A stretch of 64,000 nucleotides of DNA from positions 1-64,000 of the forward strand of contig NZ_JBDZDS010000010.1 of the NCBI RefSeq assembly GCF_040045035.1. Reading direction: 5' to 3'. The notes below the pieces were generated by a model. That model saw nothing but the letters and a program-made list of their open reading frames with translations. It ran no database searches and was not told the origin of the DNA. This DNA comes from Pseudaminobacter sp040045035 (GTDB taxonomy: Bacteria > Pseudomonadota > Alphaproteobacteria > Rhizobiales > Rhizobiaceae). Made by a program: the position numbers and the translations under genes. This document shows, one piece after another, positions 8,468 to 16,347 of the stretch; positions within the stretch are counted from its first letter, which is position 1, and each line of letters opens with the position of its first letter.

Positions 8468-9242
8468 ATGGACAAAACCGTTCCGGCCGGAGCGGCGATG
8501 CTGCTCGACTTCATCGGAGACATCGAGGCTCCGCAGGGCTACGGCACCATCTACGGCAATAACCAGGGCAAATTGCCGATCCCGCTCACCAGCTTGACAC
8601 TCGGCGAGGTCATTGCCGCCAAAGCCTCATGGACCAAGCAGTTCAAGTCGTCGGCCGCCGGCCGCTACCAGTTCATGCGCGCCACCTTGATCGACCTGCG
8701 CAAGGAGCTTGGTCTACGCGACGGGCAGATACTCAGCCGCGACCTTCAGGACCGGCTCGGCTATCACCTGCTCAAGCGCCGCGGCCATGACGAGTTCATG
8801 GCCGGCAAGATCGGCCGCGCTGAGTTCGGCAGGCGGCTGGCGCAGGAATGGTCCTCGTTGCCGGTACTGGCGGCCACCAAGGGCCAGAAACGCGAATTGG
8901 CACGCGGACAGTCCTTTCTATGACGGCGACGGGCTCAACAGGGCGCTGGTGGCACCGGAGCGCGTCGAGGCGGTGCTCGACAAGGTGAGGGCGGCAAGGG
9001 CCGATGTCGGAATCCCGGCGAAGAAGTCGGAGGCCCAAGGAGATGATGAAGGGTCGCTGCCCGAGTTGCTGAAGTCGAAGCGCTTCTGGAGTTGGATTGG
9101 GGCAGGCGGCGGCGTCAACCTCCTCGGCTTCGCTGGGCTCCATTGGTCGGCGCAATTGGCCATCATCGGTGGGGTCACCGGACTGGCTGTCTACGGCATC
9201 ACCTCCATGCCAGCCGTGCGCAAGAAGCTAGGGCTTGGCTGA
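8468..9242 (+). pseudogene. Phage endolysin with +1 frameshift
   Basis: The first frame (8468-8923) encodes a lysozyme-like endolysin: MLLDFIGDIEAPQGYGTIYG contains a candidate catalytic Glu20 and SSAAGRYQFMRATL is a core helix signature of phage muramidases. At codon 152 the frame ends, but shifting one base at the TTT of 8915-8917 restores FYDGDGLNRALVAPERV, which continues for about 108 residues. That part ends in two membrane-spanning stretches (FWSWIGAGGGVNLLGFAG and LAIIGGVTGLAVYGI) and stops at 9242. The full protein would be about 257 residues: enzyme domain plus C-terminal membrane anchor. A single extra T explains the break. Programmed slippage is possible but there is no classic slippery heptamer. 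Confidence 0.75.
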
Positions 9243-9475
9243 TGCGGGAATATCTCGCCCTCGGCGGCGCGATCATGGCGATCGCGCTGCTCGGCGTCAG
9301 CCATTGGCAGGCCTACCGGGCCGGCGCCGCGTCCGAACGCTCCGCCACCCTCAGCCGCTCCGTCGAAGTCTTGCGCGAAAGGAACGCGACCGATGACCAG
9401 ATTCGCAACCTGGACGATGCTGGCCTGTGCCGCGCTCTTGGCGGCCGGGTGTCAGACGACGGTGCCTGCATCTGA
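9242..9475 (+). CDS. Inner-membrane spanin (Rz-like)
   Basis: The ATG at 9242 overlaps the endolysin stop (TGATG). The 77-residue product has one N-terminal membrane segment (LALGGAIMAIALLGVSHW) followed by a short helical, charged periplasmic part (SATLSRSVEVLRERNATDD). This is the layout of an i-spanin. A second gene for an outer-membrane lipoprotein starts inside it in another frame, the classical overlapping Rz/Rz1 arrangement. Spanin pairs fuse inner and outer membranes in the last step of phage lysis of Gram-negative cells. It is short for an Rz (usually 100-150 residues), so the coiled coil is small. Confidence 0.72.
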   Translation: MREYLALGGAIMAIALLGVSHWQAYRAGAASERSATLSRSVEVLRERNATDDQIRNLDDAGLCRALGGRVSDDGACI

Positions 9476-9605
9476 GTGCGACGGCTGGCGCAAGCTGAAG
9501 CCCTCGCCGGAGACGCGGGCCTTCATCATCGGCCAGGATCGGACCTTTGCCGAACAGGTTGCCGGCCACAATCAGTTCGGGATCAAGCGGGGATGCTGGA
9601 AATGA
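9393..9605 (+). CDS. Outer-membrane spanin lipoprotein (Rz1-like)
   Basis: The 70-residue protein has a lipoprotein signal with lipobox LAAGC (Cys20 becomes the lipidated N-terminus) followed by a 50-residue mature part that contains a conserved CDGWRK...RTFAEQVAGHNQFG pattern common to o-spanins of rhizobial phages. The first 83 bases overlap the i-spanin gene in a different frame, and the stop overlaps the next ATG (ATGA at 9602). This nested arrangement strongly supports both spanin calls. The two partners should bind through their C-termini across the periplasm. Confidence 0.75.
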   Translation: MTRFATWTMLACAALLAAGCQTTVPASECDGWRKLKPSPETRAFIIGQDRTFAEQVAGHNQFGIKRGCWK

Positions 9606-9841
9606 GCGACACGGCAAAGCGGTTCGATGATCTATCGCCAAAGACCAAGGACTTCCTCTCCAATCTACGCGACGAAGAGGTCGAGACCCTGGGTGACGGC
9701 ATCCGGCTCGTCAACGCAATCCGCACCGTCGGCACCTTCATGAAGTGGCTGATTGTCGGATTTCTCGGCTTCGTCGTCGGCGTCGTGATGCTCGGGGAAT
9801 CGGCCTTGAAGATCATGGCCTGGTTCCGGCCGCCGCCGTGA
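9602..9841 (+). CDS. Holin-like small membrane protein
   Basis: The ATG overlaps the spanin stop (ATGA), so translation is probably coupled. The 79-residue protein has a charged N-terminal helix (KRFDDLSPKTKDFLSNLRDEE) and one strong membrane segment near the C-terminus (FMKWLIVGFLGFVVGVVMLG), ending in prolines. Its place as the last gene of the lysis cassette and its size suggest a holin or an antiholin/pinholin. A single transmembrane segment is unusual for class I/II holins. It could instead be a superinfection or membrane-accessory protein. A terminator follows 30 nt later. Confidence 0.55.
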   Translation: MSDTAKRFDDLSPKTKDFLSNLRDEEVETLGDGIRLVNAIRTVGTFMKWLIVGFLGFVVGVVMLGESALKIMAWFRPPP

Positions 9842-9870
9842 TCTCTCCGTTGCCAACGCTCACAACGTTC

Positions 9871-9903
9871 AGCCCTCCTCGGTCCGCCGGGGCGGGCTTT
9901 TGC
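9871..9903 (+). terminator. Rho-independent terminator after the lysis cassette
   Basis: Stem arms agccc (9871-9875) and gggct (9894-9898), extended by GC-rich inner pairing around ggtccgccgg, are followed by tttgcg. It lies between the convergent holin-like gene and the Ku pseudogene. Confidence 0.6.
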
Positions 9904-9906
9904 GTT

Positions 9907-10742
9907 TCAGTGCGCCGCCATTGGCTTTGGCTTCTTCGCCTTCGGCGCCGAGATGCCTTCCTGCTCCAGGCTCTTGCGCAAGATGCCGGCCAGATCCTTC
10001 ACGTTCTCCTTCGGGCGCGGCACCGGCTTGGGTGGCGGCGCGCCGGTGCGCTTGGCCTCGATCAGCTCCCGCAGGGCTTCCTCGTAGTGATCCTCGAATT
10101 TTGGCGGATCGAAGTGGGACGTCTTCTTGTCGATCAGCAGCGAGGCGATCTCGGTCATTTCGGGGTCGATCTTCACCTCCTGGCTCTCCCCGAAGACTTT
10201 CGACGCCGGCACCACTTCCTTTGCGCTGCGCAGGATCGTCAGCAGGATGCCATTGCCGAGCGGTTACAGCAGCACATGACGCTCGCGCTGGAACAGAACG
10301 ACGGTTGCGAGCGCCGCCACGCTTGTCTTGCTCATGGCCTCACGCAGAAGGCTGAACGGATCAAGCGACGGCTTGTCGGCCGGGGACAGGTAATAGGGCT
10401 TCTCGAAATAGATCGGGTCGACCTCGCCCTTGTCGACGAAGCCCCCGATGGTCATGACGTGTTCTGACAGAGGCTTGAGGGCGGCGATCTCGTCCGGTTC
10501 GATCAGCATGTAGTCGCGCCGGTCTGCTCATCGACATAGGCGGCTTTTACCGGCTCCCGCGTCTCGCGGTTGAGGATCTTGAAGTGGATCGTCTCCGCGT
10601 CCGTCCAGGCGCTGGTCGGCTTCACCCGAGCGGTGCCGCCATAGTGTGGCTGGCGGGTAAACGAGGCGCGTAGAAATCCGGGTCGCCTTCGGGCGTAAAA
10701 TGAGGAACTAAGGCCGCTCTCATCATCTCCCAATGGCCACAT
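9907..10742 (-). pseudogene. Ku protein (NHEJ), inactivated
   Basis: On the minus strand, MLIEPDEIAALKPLSEHV, GEVDPIYFEKPYYLSPAD and VAALATVVLFQRERHVLL give the core of a bacterial Ku (LigD partner, end-binding in non-homologous end joining). An in-frame TAA at 10264-10266 (probably from GAA) interrupts it. The same frame then continues PLGNGILLTILRSAKEVV through a Lys/Pro-rich tail to 9907. At about 10505 the frame also breaks: YVDEQTG, an N-terminal Ku element, is in another frame and the linking residues are missing. The N-terminus beyond is degraded, without the usual WKGYLKLSLV strand. Thus at least one nonsense change and one deletion are present. No ligD is in view. Confidence 0.8.
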
Positions 10743-10770
10743 CCGGCATGATGGCGAGGGTCGTCATCGG

Positions 10771-11442
10771 CTAGAACAGCGTTGCCTGCACGAGTTCCGC
10801 CTTGGCGGTCTCGTCGACGATGATCAGCGTGTCGTCGGGGAGCGGGCGCTGGAGATCCTTGGCGTCATTCCAGGGTGCCCGCATCCAAACTTCCCGTTCC
10901 TCGTCCGTCGTCAGGATGACTGGCATTGCCTTTTCGTGGATCGGCGCGACGATGTTGTTCGGCTCGGTTGTCAGGAAGGCATAAAGCTCATGAACGCCGG
11001 GCCGCGGGTACTTCGAAGATCCGCGCTCGCCCTCCCAAACCGTCCAGATGCCGGCGAAGAATGCAAGCGGCTTGTCCTCATTGAGCGCAAACCAGCGCTT
11101 CGTCTTCTTCGGCTTGGTATCCTCCCACTCGCAGAACGTCGTCCACGGGACGAGGCACCTGTTTTGCGGTTTGAGCCAGCGGCGCCAGTGCGGAGAGTCG
11201 CCTTTGCGCACATTCTGTACGCCCGTGTCTGGCTTTCCGTTGGTGACAAAAGTCGGCGACGGCATACCCCAAGTGAGTGAGGCCAGTTCGCGTTCGCCAT
11301 CTGGAGAATTCCGAACCACTGGACCCTGACGATCGGGGTAGACGTCGATCGACGGCTCCATGTTGCCGATCAAATCGCGCTGGGCGAGCGTCAATTCGAT
11401 AATGGCGCGCTGGTTCGAGCCGAGATTGTACAGATTACACAT
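10771..11442 (-). CDS. SRAP-domain protein (HMCES/YedK-like)
   Basis: The 223-residue protein starts MCNLYNLG: Cys2, exposed after Met removal, is the residue that forms a thiazolidine crosslink with abasic sites in single-stranded DNA. Other family blocks are CLVPWTTFCEWE (catalytic Glu) and IHEKAMPVIL (catalytic His), and the length fits. SRAP proteins shield abasic sites, and the family is also frequent on phages and mobile elements. The ATG at 11442 is chosen because Cys must be residue 2; an upstream frame extension to 11589 is not protein-like. It is read toward the dead Ku gene and faces away from the small zinc-ribbon gene at 11520. Confidence 0.9.
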   Translation of the reverse strand: MCNLYNLGSNQRAIIELTLAQRDLIGNMEPSIDVYPDRQGPVVRNSPDGERELASLTWGMPSPTFVTNGKPDTGVQNVRKGDSPHWRRWLKPQNRCLVPWTTFCEWEDTKPKKTKRWFALNEDKPLAFFAGIWTVWEGERGSSKYPRPGVHELYAFLTTEPNNIVAPIHEKAMPVILTTDEEREVWMRAPWNDAKDLQRPLPDDTLIIVDETAKAELVQATLF

Positions 11443-11519
11443 ACGCGTACCCGGGAAGGCGAGATCACTTTTCAGCTTACCCGTTGACTCTCTCCTGTTA
11501 ATGTTCCTATTTCGTTCTG

Positions 11520-11843
11520 ATGCCGGAACCGTATTGGCCAAAGAGAAAAGGATCGTACACGCTCGCTGATTCTGCGAGGAACGGCGCATACCTGCGCGCA
11601 GAATGCCGCTATTGCAAAATCGTGCATTTCTACGCGCCTACCGATTTGAAGGAGCTTTGCGGCAACGCCCAGGTCGATGAGGTGAAGCTGCGGCGGGAGA
11701 AGTGCGGCGACAACAATATCACGCTGACTGAATATCACCCGCCGATCGCAGAGCTTCAGTCGATGACCATCAGGCGCTTGGACAAGGTGTATTTCCAGCG
11801 TCGTGTCGTATGGCGAGATGAGCCGGTCTGGAAGGGGAGGTAG
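11520..11843 (+). CDS. Small zinc-ribbon-like hypothetical protein (107 aa)
   Basis: The 107-residue basic protein starts MPEPYWPKRKGSYTLAD. It holds C-R-Y-C-K, then a cysteine in ELCGNA and one in REKCGDNN, which could bind one metal ion as a ribbon. It ends with RRLDKVYFQRRVVWRDEPVW. I recall similar unnamed proteins beside SRAP genes in Mesorhizobium-type genomes, but no function is known to me. It is divergent from the SRAP gene, 77 nt apart, so the two may share a control region. DNA binding is a guess from charge and the ribbon. Confidence 0.6.
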   Translation: MPEPYWPKRKGSYTLADSARNGAYLRAECRYCKIVHFYAPTDLKELCGNAQVDEVKLRREKCGDNNITLTEYHPPIAELQSMTIRRLDKVYFQRRVVWRDEPVWKGR

Positions 11844-11861
11844 GCGGATCGGCTGCCGCAA

Positions 11862-13067
11862 TTAATCGGCAGCTTCGCCCACTCGGTGCGGCTCATCGAT
11901 TGAACCTCTCTGGGAGCGCCACCGGCGCGGCATGTCGCCCTTCTTCGTGATGCGGAGGCCGGGTATCGGCTTTGTGACCTCGGCGATCCATTTCCAGCCG
12001 GCATATTTGTCGCCAACCTGCCGAAGGTGGGTGTAGCGTTTCAGGCTATGCCATGACCGGTGGCCGCTTACTGCGGCGACATGCGGGATGTTCCAGCCCA
12101 TTTCGAAAAGACGGGAGACGCCTTCATGCCGGAGATCGTGGAAGTGCAATCGCTTCTCCACCGGCATGTCTTCCGAGCTGAAACCCAGGAGCTGACAGGC
12201 ACGGGTAAACGCCGCGCCGATCGCATCGGTAGTGTAGGGAAATATCTCGTCGGCGAGGCGCGGCATGGAAAGGATTATCTTCAACGCCTCTTCGGGTAGG
12301 TCGCACCACACGTCGTTGCCGATCTTCTCGCCCGGGTTCTTCATGTCGCGGACAAGCACGCGTTTTCCTTCGACGTCGAGATCGTCCCACTTGATCCGGA
12401 TTATCTCCTCTTGCCTCCGCGTGGATAGAATTCCGAACACGACAATCTTTTGCATCGGGATGACGGAGCGCCGTCGCTTTTGTCGATCTCCAAAGTGGAT
12501 CAGAATCGCATCCAGCTCAGCGAGCGAAGGGCGGCGATCTCGTTCCTTGGACTTGCTGACAAGTCCGAGCTTCTTGGCGACTTTCCAGGCGTCATCCATT
12601 GCCTGCGAACTGAGGTCGTACTTCCATGCGGGGCGGGCGATGCTGAAGATGGAGCCGAGGTGCGACATGTAATTGCCGACTGTCTGCGGTTCCACGCCGG
12701 TCTCGAGTTTCTGCTTGGCGAACTCGACGATGTCGGCGCTCCCGATCTGTGAGCACCGTTTGTCTGCGATAGAGAAGGACTTGATGGAGCGAAGCACCTG
12801 GGCCTTCGTCTTGCCCAGCTCTCTTTCCGATTCACGAATGTATCGGTCGATCACCGCGCTCAGAGGAGGGTCGCCGGCCTTAAGTTGTTCAAGGGCCCCG
12901 GGCTTCGCAAGTTCCTTCTCTCGCTTCTCCAGCCACGCGGCTGCGGCTTGGCTGCGATCGAAGGTCTTATTCTCCCTGTGAGCTATCTCGCCATCGCGCT
13001 TTATGACGATTTGCGCTAGATAGCCGAAAGACCCATTCTTGCGCTTGCGTTGAGTGATCGTTCCCAT
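11862..13067 (-). CDS. Tyrosine recombinase, DUS-associated integrase type
   Basis: The 401-residue protein (ATG 13067, MGTITQRKRKNGSFGY) has an N-terminal arm-binding region, a SAM-like core-binding domain (VIDRYIRESERELGKTK) and a catalytic domain. The catalytic residues are Arg217/218 (STRRQEE), Lys243, His310-x-x-Arg313 (HDLRHEG), His336 (SGHRSWH) and Tyr345 (KRYTHLR), so it looks active. It points away from dusA and ends the phage region. Integrases of this kind insert next to or into the 5' end of dusA in many proteobacteria. The frame extends upstream to 13112 but the Lys/Arg-rich start at 13067 is usual for the family. Confidence 0.92.
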   Translation of the reverse strand: MGTITQRKRKNGSFGYLAQIVIKRDGEIAHRENKTFDRSQAAAAWLEKREKELAKPGALEQLKAGDPPLSAVIDRYIRESERELGKTKAQVLRSIKSFSIADKRCSQIGSADIVEFAKQKLETGVEPQTVGNYMSHLGSIFSIARPAWKYDLSSQAMDDAWKVAKKLGLVSKSKERDRRPSLAELDAILIHFGDRQKRRRSVIPMQKIVVFGILSTRRQEEIIRIKWDDLDVEGKRVLVRDMKNPGEKIGNDVWCDLPEEALKIILSMPRLADEIFPYTTDAIGAAFTRACQLLGFSSEDMPVEKRLHFHDLRHEGVSRLFEMGWNIPHVAAVSGHRSWHSLKRYTHLRQVGDKYAGWKWIAEVTKPIPGLRITKKGDMPRRWRSQRGSIDEPHRVGEAAD

Positions 13068-13083
13068 GCGCCCCTGCCAAGCA

Positions 13084-13120
13084 GTACAACATGGCGGCCA
13101 GAGGTACAACATTGTTGTAC
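13084..13120. promoter_or_regulatory. GTACAACA half-sites and palindrome between integrase and dusA
   Basis: GTACAACA occurs at 13084-13091 and 13104-13111, and its exact inverse TGTTGTAC at 13113-13120. The last two form a perfect 8-bp palindrome around one base. It lies immediately upstream of the integrase start, so it could be an operator or an integrase arm-type binding site. A run of three gaaatgc repeats follows at 13140-13166. Confidence 0.5.
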
Positions 13121-13190
13121 TGGGTGCAACGGAATGCTACGAAATGCCCGGAAATGCGCAGGAAATGCGCACAACAATGACGATGTCAAA

Positions 13191-14207
13191 ATGAGCGGAA
13201 ACGCTAAAAAAGATAACAATTACAATGCATTTAGGTTGTCCATCGCGCCCATGATGGATTGGACGGACAGGCACTGCCGCTTCCTCCATCGACAGCTTAC
13301 GCAGCGCGCGCTGCTCTACACCGAGATGGTGGTGGCTGACGCTATCATCCAGGGCGCGCGGGAGCGGCTGCTCGGCTTTTCGGCGGAAGAACATCCGGTT
13401 GCGTTGCAGCTGGGCGGCTCCGATCCGCAAAAGCTCGCCGAGGCCGCACGCATCGGCGAGAGTTTTGGCTACGACGAGATCAACCTCAATGTCGGCTGCC
13501 CGTCCGACCGGGTGCAGTCCGGCACCTTCGGCGCCTGCCTGATGAAGACGCCGGAACTGGTGGCCGAATGCGTGGCTGCCATGAAGCAGGCGGTAAAAAT
13601 CCCGGTTACCGTCAAGTGCCGCATCGGCGTCGACGAGCAGGACCCCGAAGTCGCGCTCGATGCGCTTGCCGATCGCGTCTTCGCCGCCGGTGTCGACGCG
13701 CTCTGGGTTCACGCGCGAAAAGCCTGGCTGGAAGGACTGAGCCCGAAGGAGAACCGGGACATTCCGCCGCTCGACTATGATCGCGTCTATCGTCTCAAGG
13801 CGAAAAACGAGAATCGTTTCATTGGTATCAATGGCGGTATTCAGACTTTGGATGAAGCGCTTGGGCACCTGTCGCATGTCGACGGCGTCATGCTCGGCCG
13901 CGCCGCCTACCACACGCCGGGCATCCTGTCCGAGGCCGATGCCGCGCTGTATGGCGAGCCCGCGCGCGACTTCGATTTCGCGGGGCTGATTGACGCCATG
14001 GCAGCCTACGCCGCCCGCCATATCGAACACGGTGGCCGGCTTGCCCACGTCACCCGTCACATGGTGGGGCTGTTTCACGGCCAGCCTGGGGCGCGGCGCT
14101 TCCGCCAGATCCTTTCCACGGACGCCACGCGTCCCGGAGCGGGACCGGAGGTGCTTCACAAGGCCTTCGCGGCTGTCGAGCTGGAGCGCGCCAGCCGCGC
14201 CGCCTGA
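13191..14207 (+). CDS. dusA: tRNA-dihydrouridine(20/20a) synthase
   Basis: The 338-residue flavoenzyme reduces uridine in the D-loop of tRNA using FMN and NADPH. SIAPMMDWTDRHCR is the conserved N-terminal strand-loop, NLNVGCPSDRVQSG carries the catalytic Cys103, and VKCRIGVDE, WVHARKAWLEGLSPKENR and GINGGI are FMN-barrel motifs. The C-terminal helical tRNA-binding domain includes HMVGLFHGQPGARRFRQ, as in DusA. The start at 13191 (MSGNAKKDNN) follows the last in-frame alternative and gives the normal length; an ORF extension upstream overlaps the integrase. It is the likely attachment gene of the phage region to its left, and its reading frame is intact. Confidence 0.95.
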   Translation: MSGNAKKDNNYNAFRLSIAPMMDWTDRHCRFLHRQLTQRALLYTEMVVADAIIQGARERLLGFSAEEHPVALQLGGSDPQKLAEAARIGESFGYDEINLNVGCPSDRVQSGTFGACLMKTPELVAECVAAMKQAVKIPVTVKCRIGVDEQDPEVALDALADRVFAAGVDALWVHARKAWLEGLSPKENRDIPPLDYDRVYRLKAKNENRFIGINGGIQTLDEALGHLSHVDGVMLGRAAYHTPGILSEADAALYGEPARDFDFAGLIDAMAAYAARHIEHGGRLAHVTRHMVGLFHGQPGARRFRQILSTDATRPGAGPEVLHKAFAAVELERASRAA

Positions 14208-14222
14208 CGGTGGGCGTCGGGG

Positions 14223-14930
14223 TCAATCCCGCAGGATCATGCGGTCGCCACGAATGTCGAAGCCCGACAGCGAGCCGATGAAGTCCATGCCGAGCAGGCT
14301 CTGGCCCAGCATTCCGGGCGCAGCCACCAGAACCGGCATGCTGCGCCGGGTGATTGCTCCCAGCGTCACATTCTTTGCAATCACGCGCGCGGCGTTGGCG
14401 TTGCCGTTGGCAGTCGCGACGGGGATGGTGTAATCCAGCGCGGAAGGATCGAAGCCGGCGCGTTCGGCGTCGGCCGCCGTCAGCACGATGCTTGTCGAGC
14501 CGGTATCGATCAGCGCACGGACCGCCGCGCCGTTGATTGTGATCCGGGCCTCGAAATGGCCGTTCTGCAGCTTGTCCAGCGTTACCGTGGTGTGCCCGTC
14601 AGCGTTCGTGATCGACATCGGGCTGCCTGGAATAAGCCCGGCGGTGATGCGGCTGGCGATGTCTTGCAGTTCGTAGCGATATTGGTAGCCGGCCACGAGC
14701 ACCAATGCCACCAGCAGCCAAAGGCCGAGAATTCGCGCTACGTCGCCGAAACGGTGCCTAGCATTGACGATGCCGGCGCCAATCACCGCGCCGAAGATGC
14801 CGAGATAAAGCACGCGTCCGAACGTATCGCTGGAAACGCCCGAAGCCCCGTGGCTCATGTCGTTCAGGATGAGGAATAGCAGCCCCACCGCCATCACGCC
14901 CAGGACTATCCATATCCACCGGCCGGCCAT
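14223..14930 (-). CDS. TIGR02281-family retropepsin-like aspartic protease, membrane-bound
   Basis: The 235-residue protein has three N-terminal hydrophobic segments (WIWIVLGVMAVGLLFLIL, VLYLGIFGAVIGAGI and LGLWLLVALVLVAGY) followed by a periplasmic clan AA protease domain. Asp-Thr-Gly in ALIDTGSTSIVL is the catalytic triad, and GQSLLGMDFI is the partner motif of this alphaproteobacterial family. The single domain would have to dimerise, as in retropepsins. It is 4 nt downstream of the DUF1289 gene on the same strand, so they form a small operon. The substrate is unknown. Confidence 0.9.
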   Translation of the reverse strand: MAGRWIWIVLGVMAVGLLFLILNDMSHGASGVSSDTFGRVLYLGIFGAVIGAGIVNARHRFGDVARILGLWLLVALVLVAGYQYRYELQDIASRITAGLIPGSPMSITNADGHTTVTLDKLQNGHFEARITINGAAVRALIDTGSTSIVLTAADAERAGFDPSALDYTIPVATANGNANAARVIAKNVTLGAITRRSMPVLVAAPGMLGQSLLGMDFIGSLSGFDIRGDRMILRD

Positions 14931-14934
14931 GGCG

Positions 14935-15168
14935 TCAGCCCGCCGTATCGCGTTCGCGCGCCATGCGGGCGCGGCGGGTTTCGCGGCGAGGGCGTCGTTC
15001 CACCGTCTCGAGCCTCGCGGGAAGCTCTGCCATCACTTCGCGCCGCTCGTGCGGTGTCATGCCGATCCAGCCGGAAATCTCGTCGCGGGTGCGTCCGCAG
15101 CCGAAGCAATAGCCGGTCTTCATGTCGACCGAGCAGACGAGGATGCAGGGCGATTCGATAGCCGTCAT
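14935..15168 (-). CDS. DUF1289 (Fe-S-type) small protein
   Basis: The 77-residue protein contains the DUF1289 pattern: SPCILVCSVDMKTGYCFGCGRT, then DEISGW and MTPHERREVM. Four closely spaced cysteines (two C-x3-C-type pairs) could bind an Fe-S cluster or zinc. The C-terminus is Arg-rich (RRPRRETRRARMARER). It lies directly upstream of the aspartic protease gene and is divergent from cobT, with a 134-bp spacer. Function is not established for the family. Confidence 0.9.
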   Translation of the reverse strand: MTAIESPCILVCSVDMKTGYCFGCGRTRDEISGWIGMTPHERREVMAELPARLETVERRPRRETRRARMARERDTAG

Positions 15169-15302
15169 TGAGCGTTCCGTTTGGTATCAACCACATGGGA
15201 CAGGCGTGTGGCCAATGCAAGCCCCACGTCGTTCGCCCATTGTGCCACGAAGCCATCGCGGCTATGCCGCAGCCAACGACGATCTTCCCAGGCTAAAGCG
15301 AC

Positions 15303-16292
15303 ATGACCAGTGCACTTCCCTTTGACGATTTCCGCGTCCTGATGACCCGGCTGCCCGCCGGCGACGAGGCGGCAGGCGAGCGCGTGCGCGCCCAGTTCGA
15401 TCGGGCGGAGAAGCCGAAGGGTTCGCTCGGCCGGCTGGAAGACCTCGCCGCCTGGCTGGCGACGTGGAGCGGCCGGCCACCCGCAGTCAACCGTCCGCTG
15501 GTGGCGATCTTCGCCGGGAATCACGGTGTCGCACGGCACGGCATCTCTCCGCGGCCGGTTGAAGCGACGGCGCGTGCGGTGGAACTCACCGCCGCAGGCG
15601 GCGCGGCAATCAACCAGATCTGCCTCGCCAACGACGTCGCGTTGAAGGTCTTCGACCTCGCGCTGCATTTGCCGACCGAGGACATCACCCAGGATGCTGC
15701 CCTTGACGAGCGCGGCTGCGCGGCCACCATGGCCTTCGGCATGGAGGCGATCGCGGGCACGGACCTTCTGTGCATCGGCGATCTGGGCGTCGGCAATTCC
15801 ACCGTCGCTGCCGCCATGCTGGCGGCGCTTCACGGCGGCTCCGGTGCGGATTGGGTGGGGCAGGGCTCGGGCGCCGACGCGGCAATGATTGCGCACAAGG
15901 CGAAGGTCGTGGATGCCGCGCTCGCCTTCCATGGCAATCATCTGAAGGACCCGCTGGAGGTGCTGCGCCGCGTCGGCGGACGCGAATTCGCTGCCATTGC
16001 CGGCGCCATCCTCGCAGCGCGCATGGAAAAGATTCCCTTCGTCCTCGACGGGCTGGCGGCGATCGCATCGGCTTCCGTCTTGCAGGCGCTCAATCCCCGC
16101 GCGCTGGAGCATTGCGTCGTCGCGCAGCTTTCGCCCGAGCCGGCCTTTTGCAAGGCGGTGGAAAGGCTCGGCATGCGGCCGCTGCTCGATCTCGGCCTTG
16201 CGCATGCGGAAGGGGCAGGGGCTGCGCTCGCCGCCGGTTTGATCAAGGCTGCTGCGCTGTGCAGCACGGGAATGGCGGCCGCACTGCGGTAA
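15303..16292 (+). CDS. cobT: Nicotinate-nucleotide--dimethylbenzimidazole phosphoribosyltransferase
   Basis: The 329-residue enzyme makes alpha-ribazole phosphate from nicotinate mononucleotide and DMB for the lower ligand of cobalamin. Family blocks are KPKGSLGRLEDLAAWLA, FAGNHGVARHGISP, GDLGVGNSTVAAA and LGLAHAEGAGAALA, where Glu303 sits at the position of the catalytic base. The length is slightly short of the usual 335-350 residues but all blocks are present. No cobalamin riboswitch is visible in the 134-bp leader. The rest of the cobalamin pathway is elsewhere. Start ATG at 15303 directly precedes the first conserved block. Confidence 0.95.
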   Translation: MTSALPFDDFRVLMTRLPAGDEAAGERVRAQFDRAEKPKGSLGRLEDLAAWLATWSGRPPAVNRPLVAIFAGNHGVARHGISPRPVEATARAVELTAAGGAAINQICLANDVALKVFDLALHLPTEDITQDAALDERGCAATMAFGMEAIAGTDLLCIGDLGVGNSTVAAAMLAALHGGSGADWVGQGSGADAAMIAHKAKVVDAALAFHGNHLKDPLEVLRRVGGREFAAIAGAILAARMEKIPFVLDGLAAIASASVLQALNPRALEHCVVAQLSPEPAFCKAVERLGMRPLLDLGLAHAEGAGAALAAGLIKAAALCSTGMAAALR

Positions 16293-16347
16293 ACGCATAG
16301 AAACGAAGATTGGTGGGCGGCCTGTTGTCTTACGGGCGAAAGGGCGC

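Noticed and set aside
13140..13166. Three gaaatgc repeats as a CRISPR-like or iteron array
   Set aside because: Only three 7-bp units with 2-5 bp spacing, too short for a CRISPR array or an origin; no other array-like structure was found in the window.
15169..15302. Cobalamin riboswitch before cobT
   Set aside because: No B12-box-like conserved sequence is seen, and the spacer is too short for the usual element of about 200 nt.
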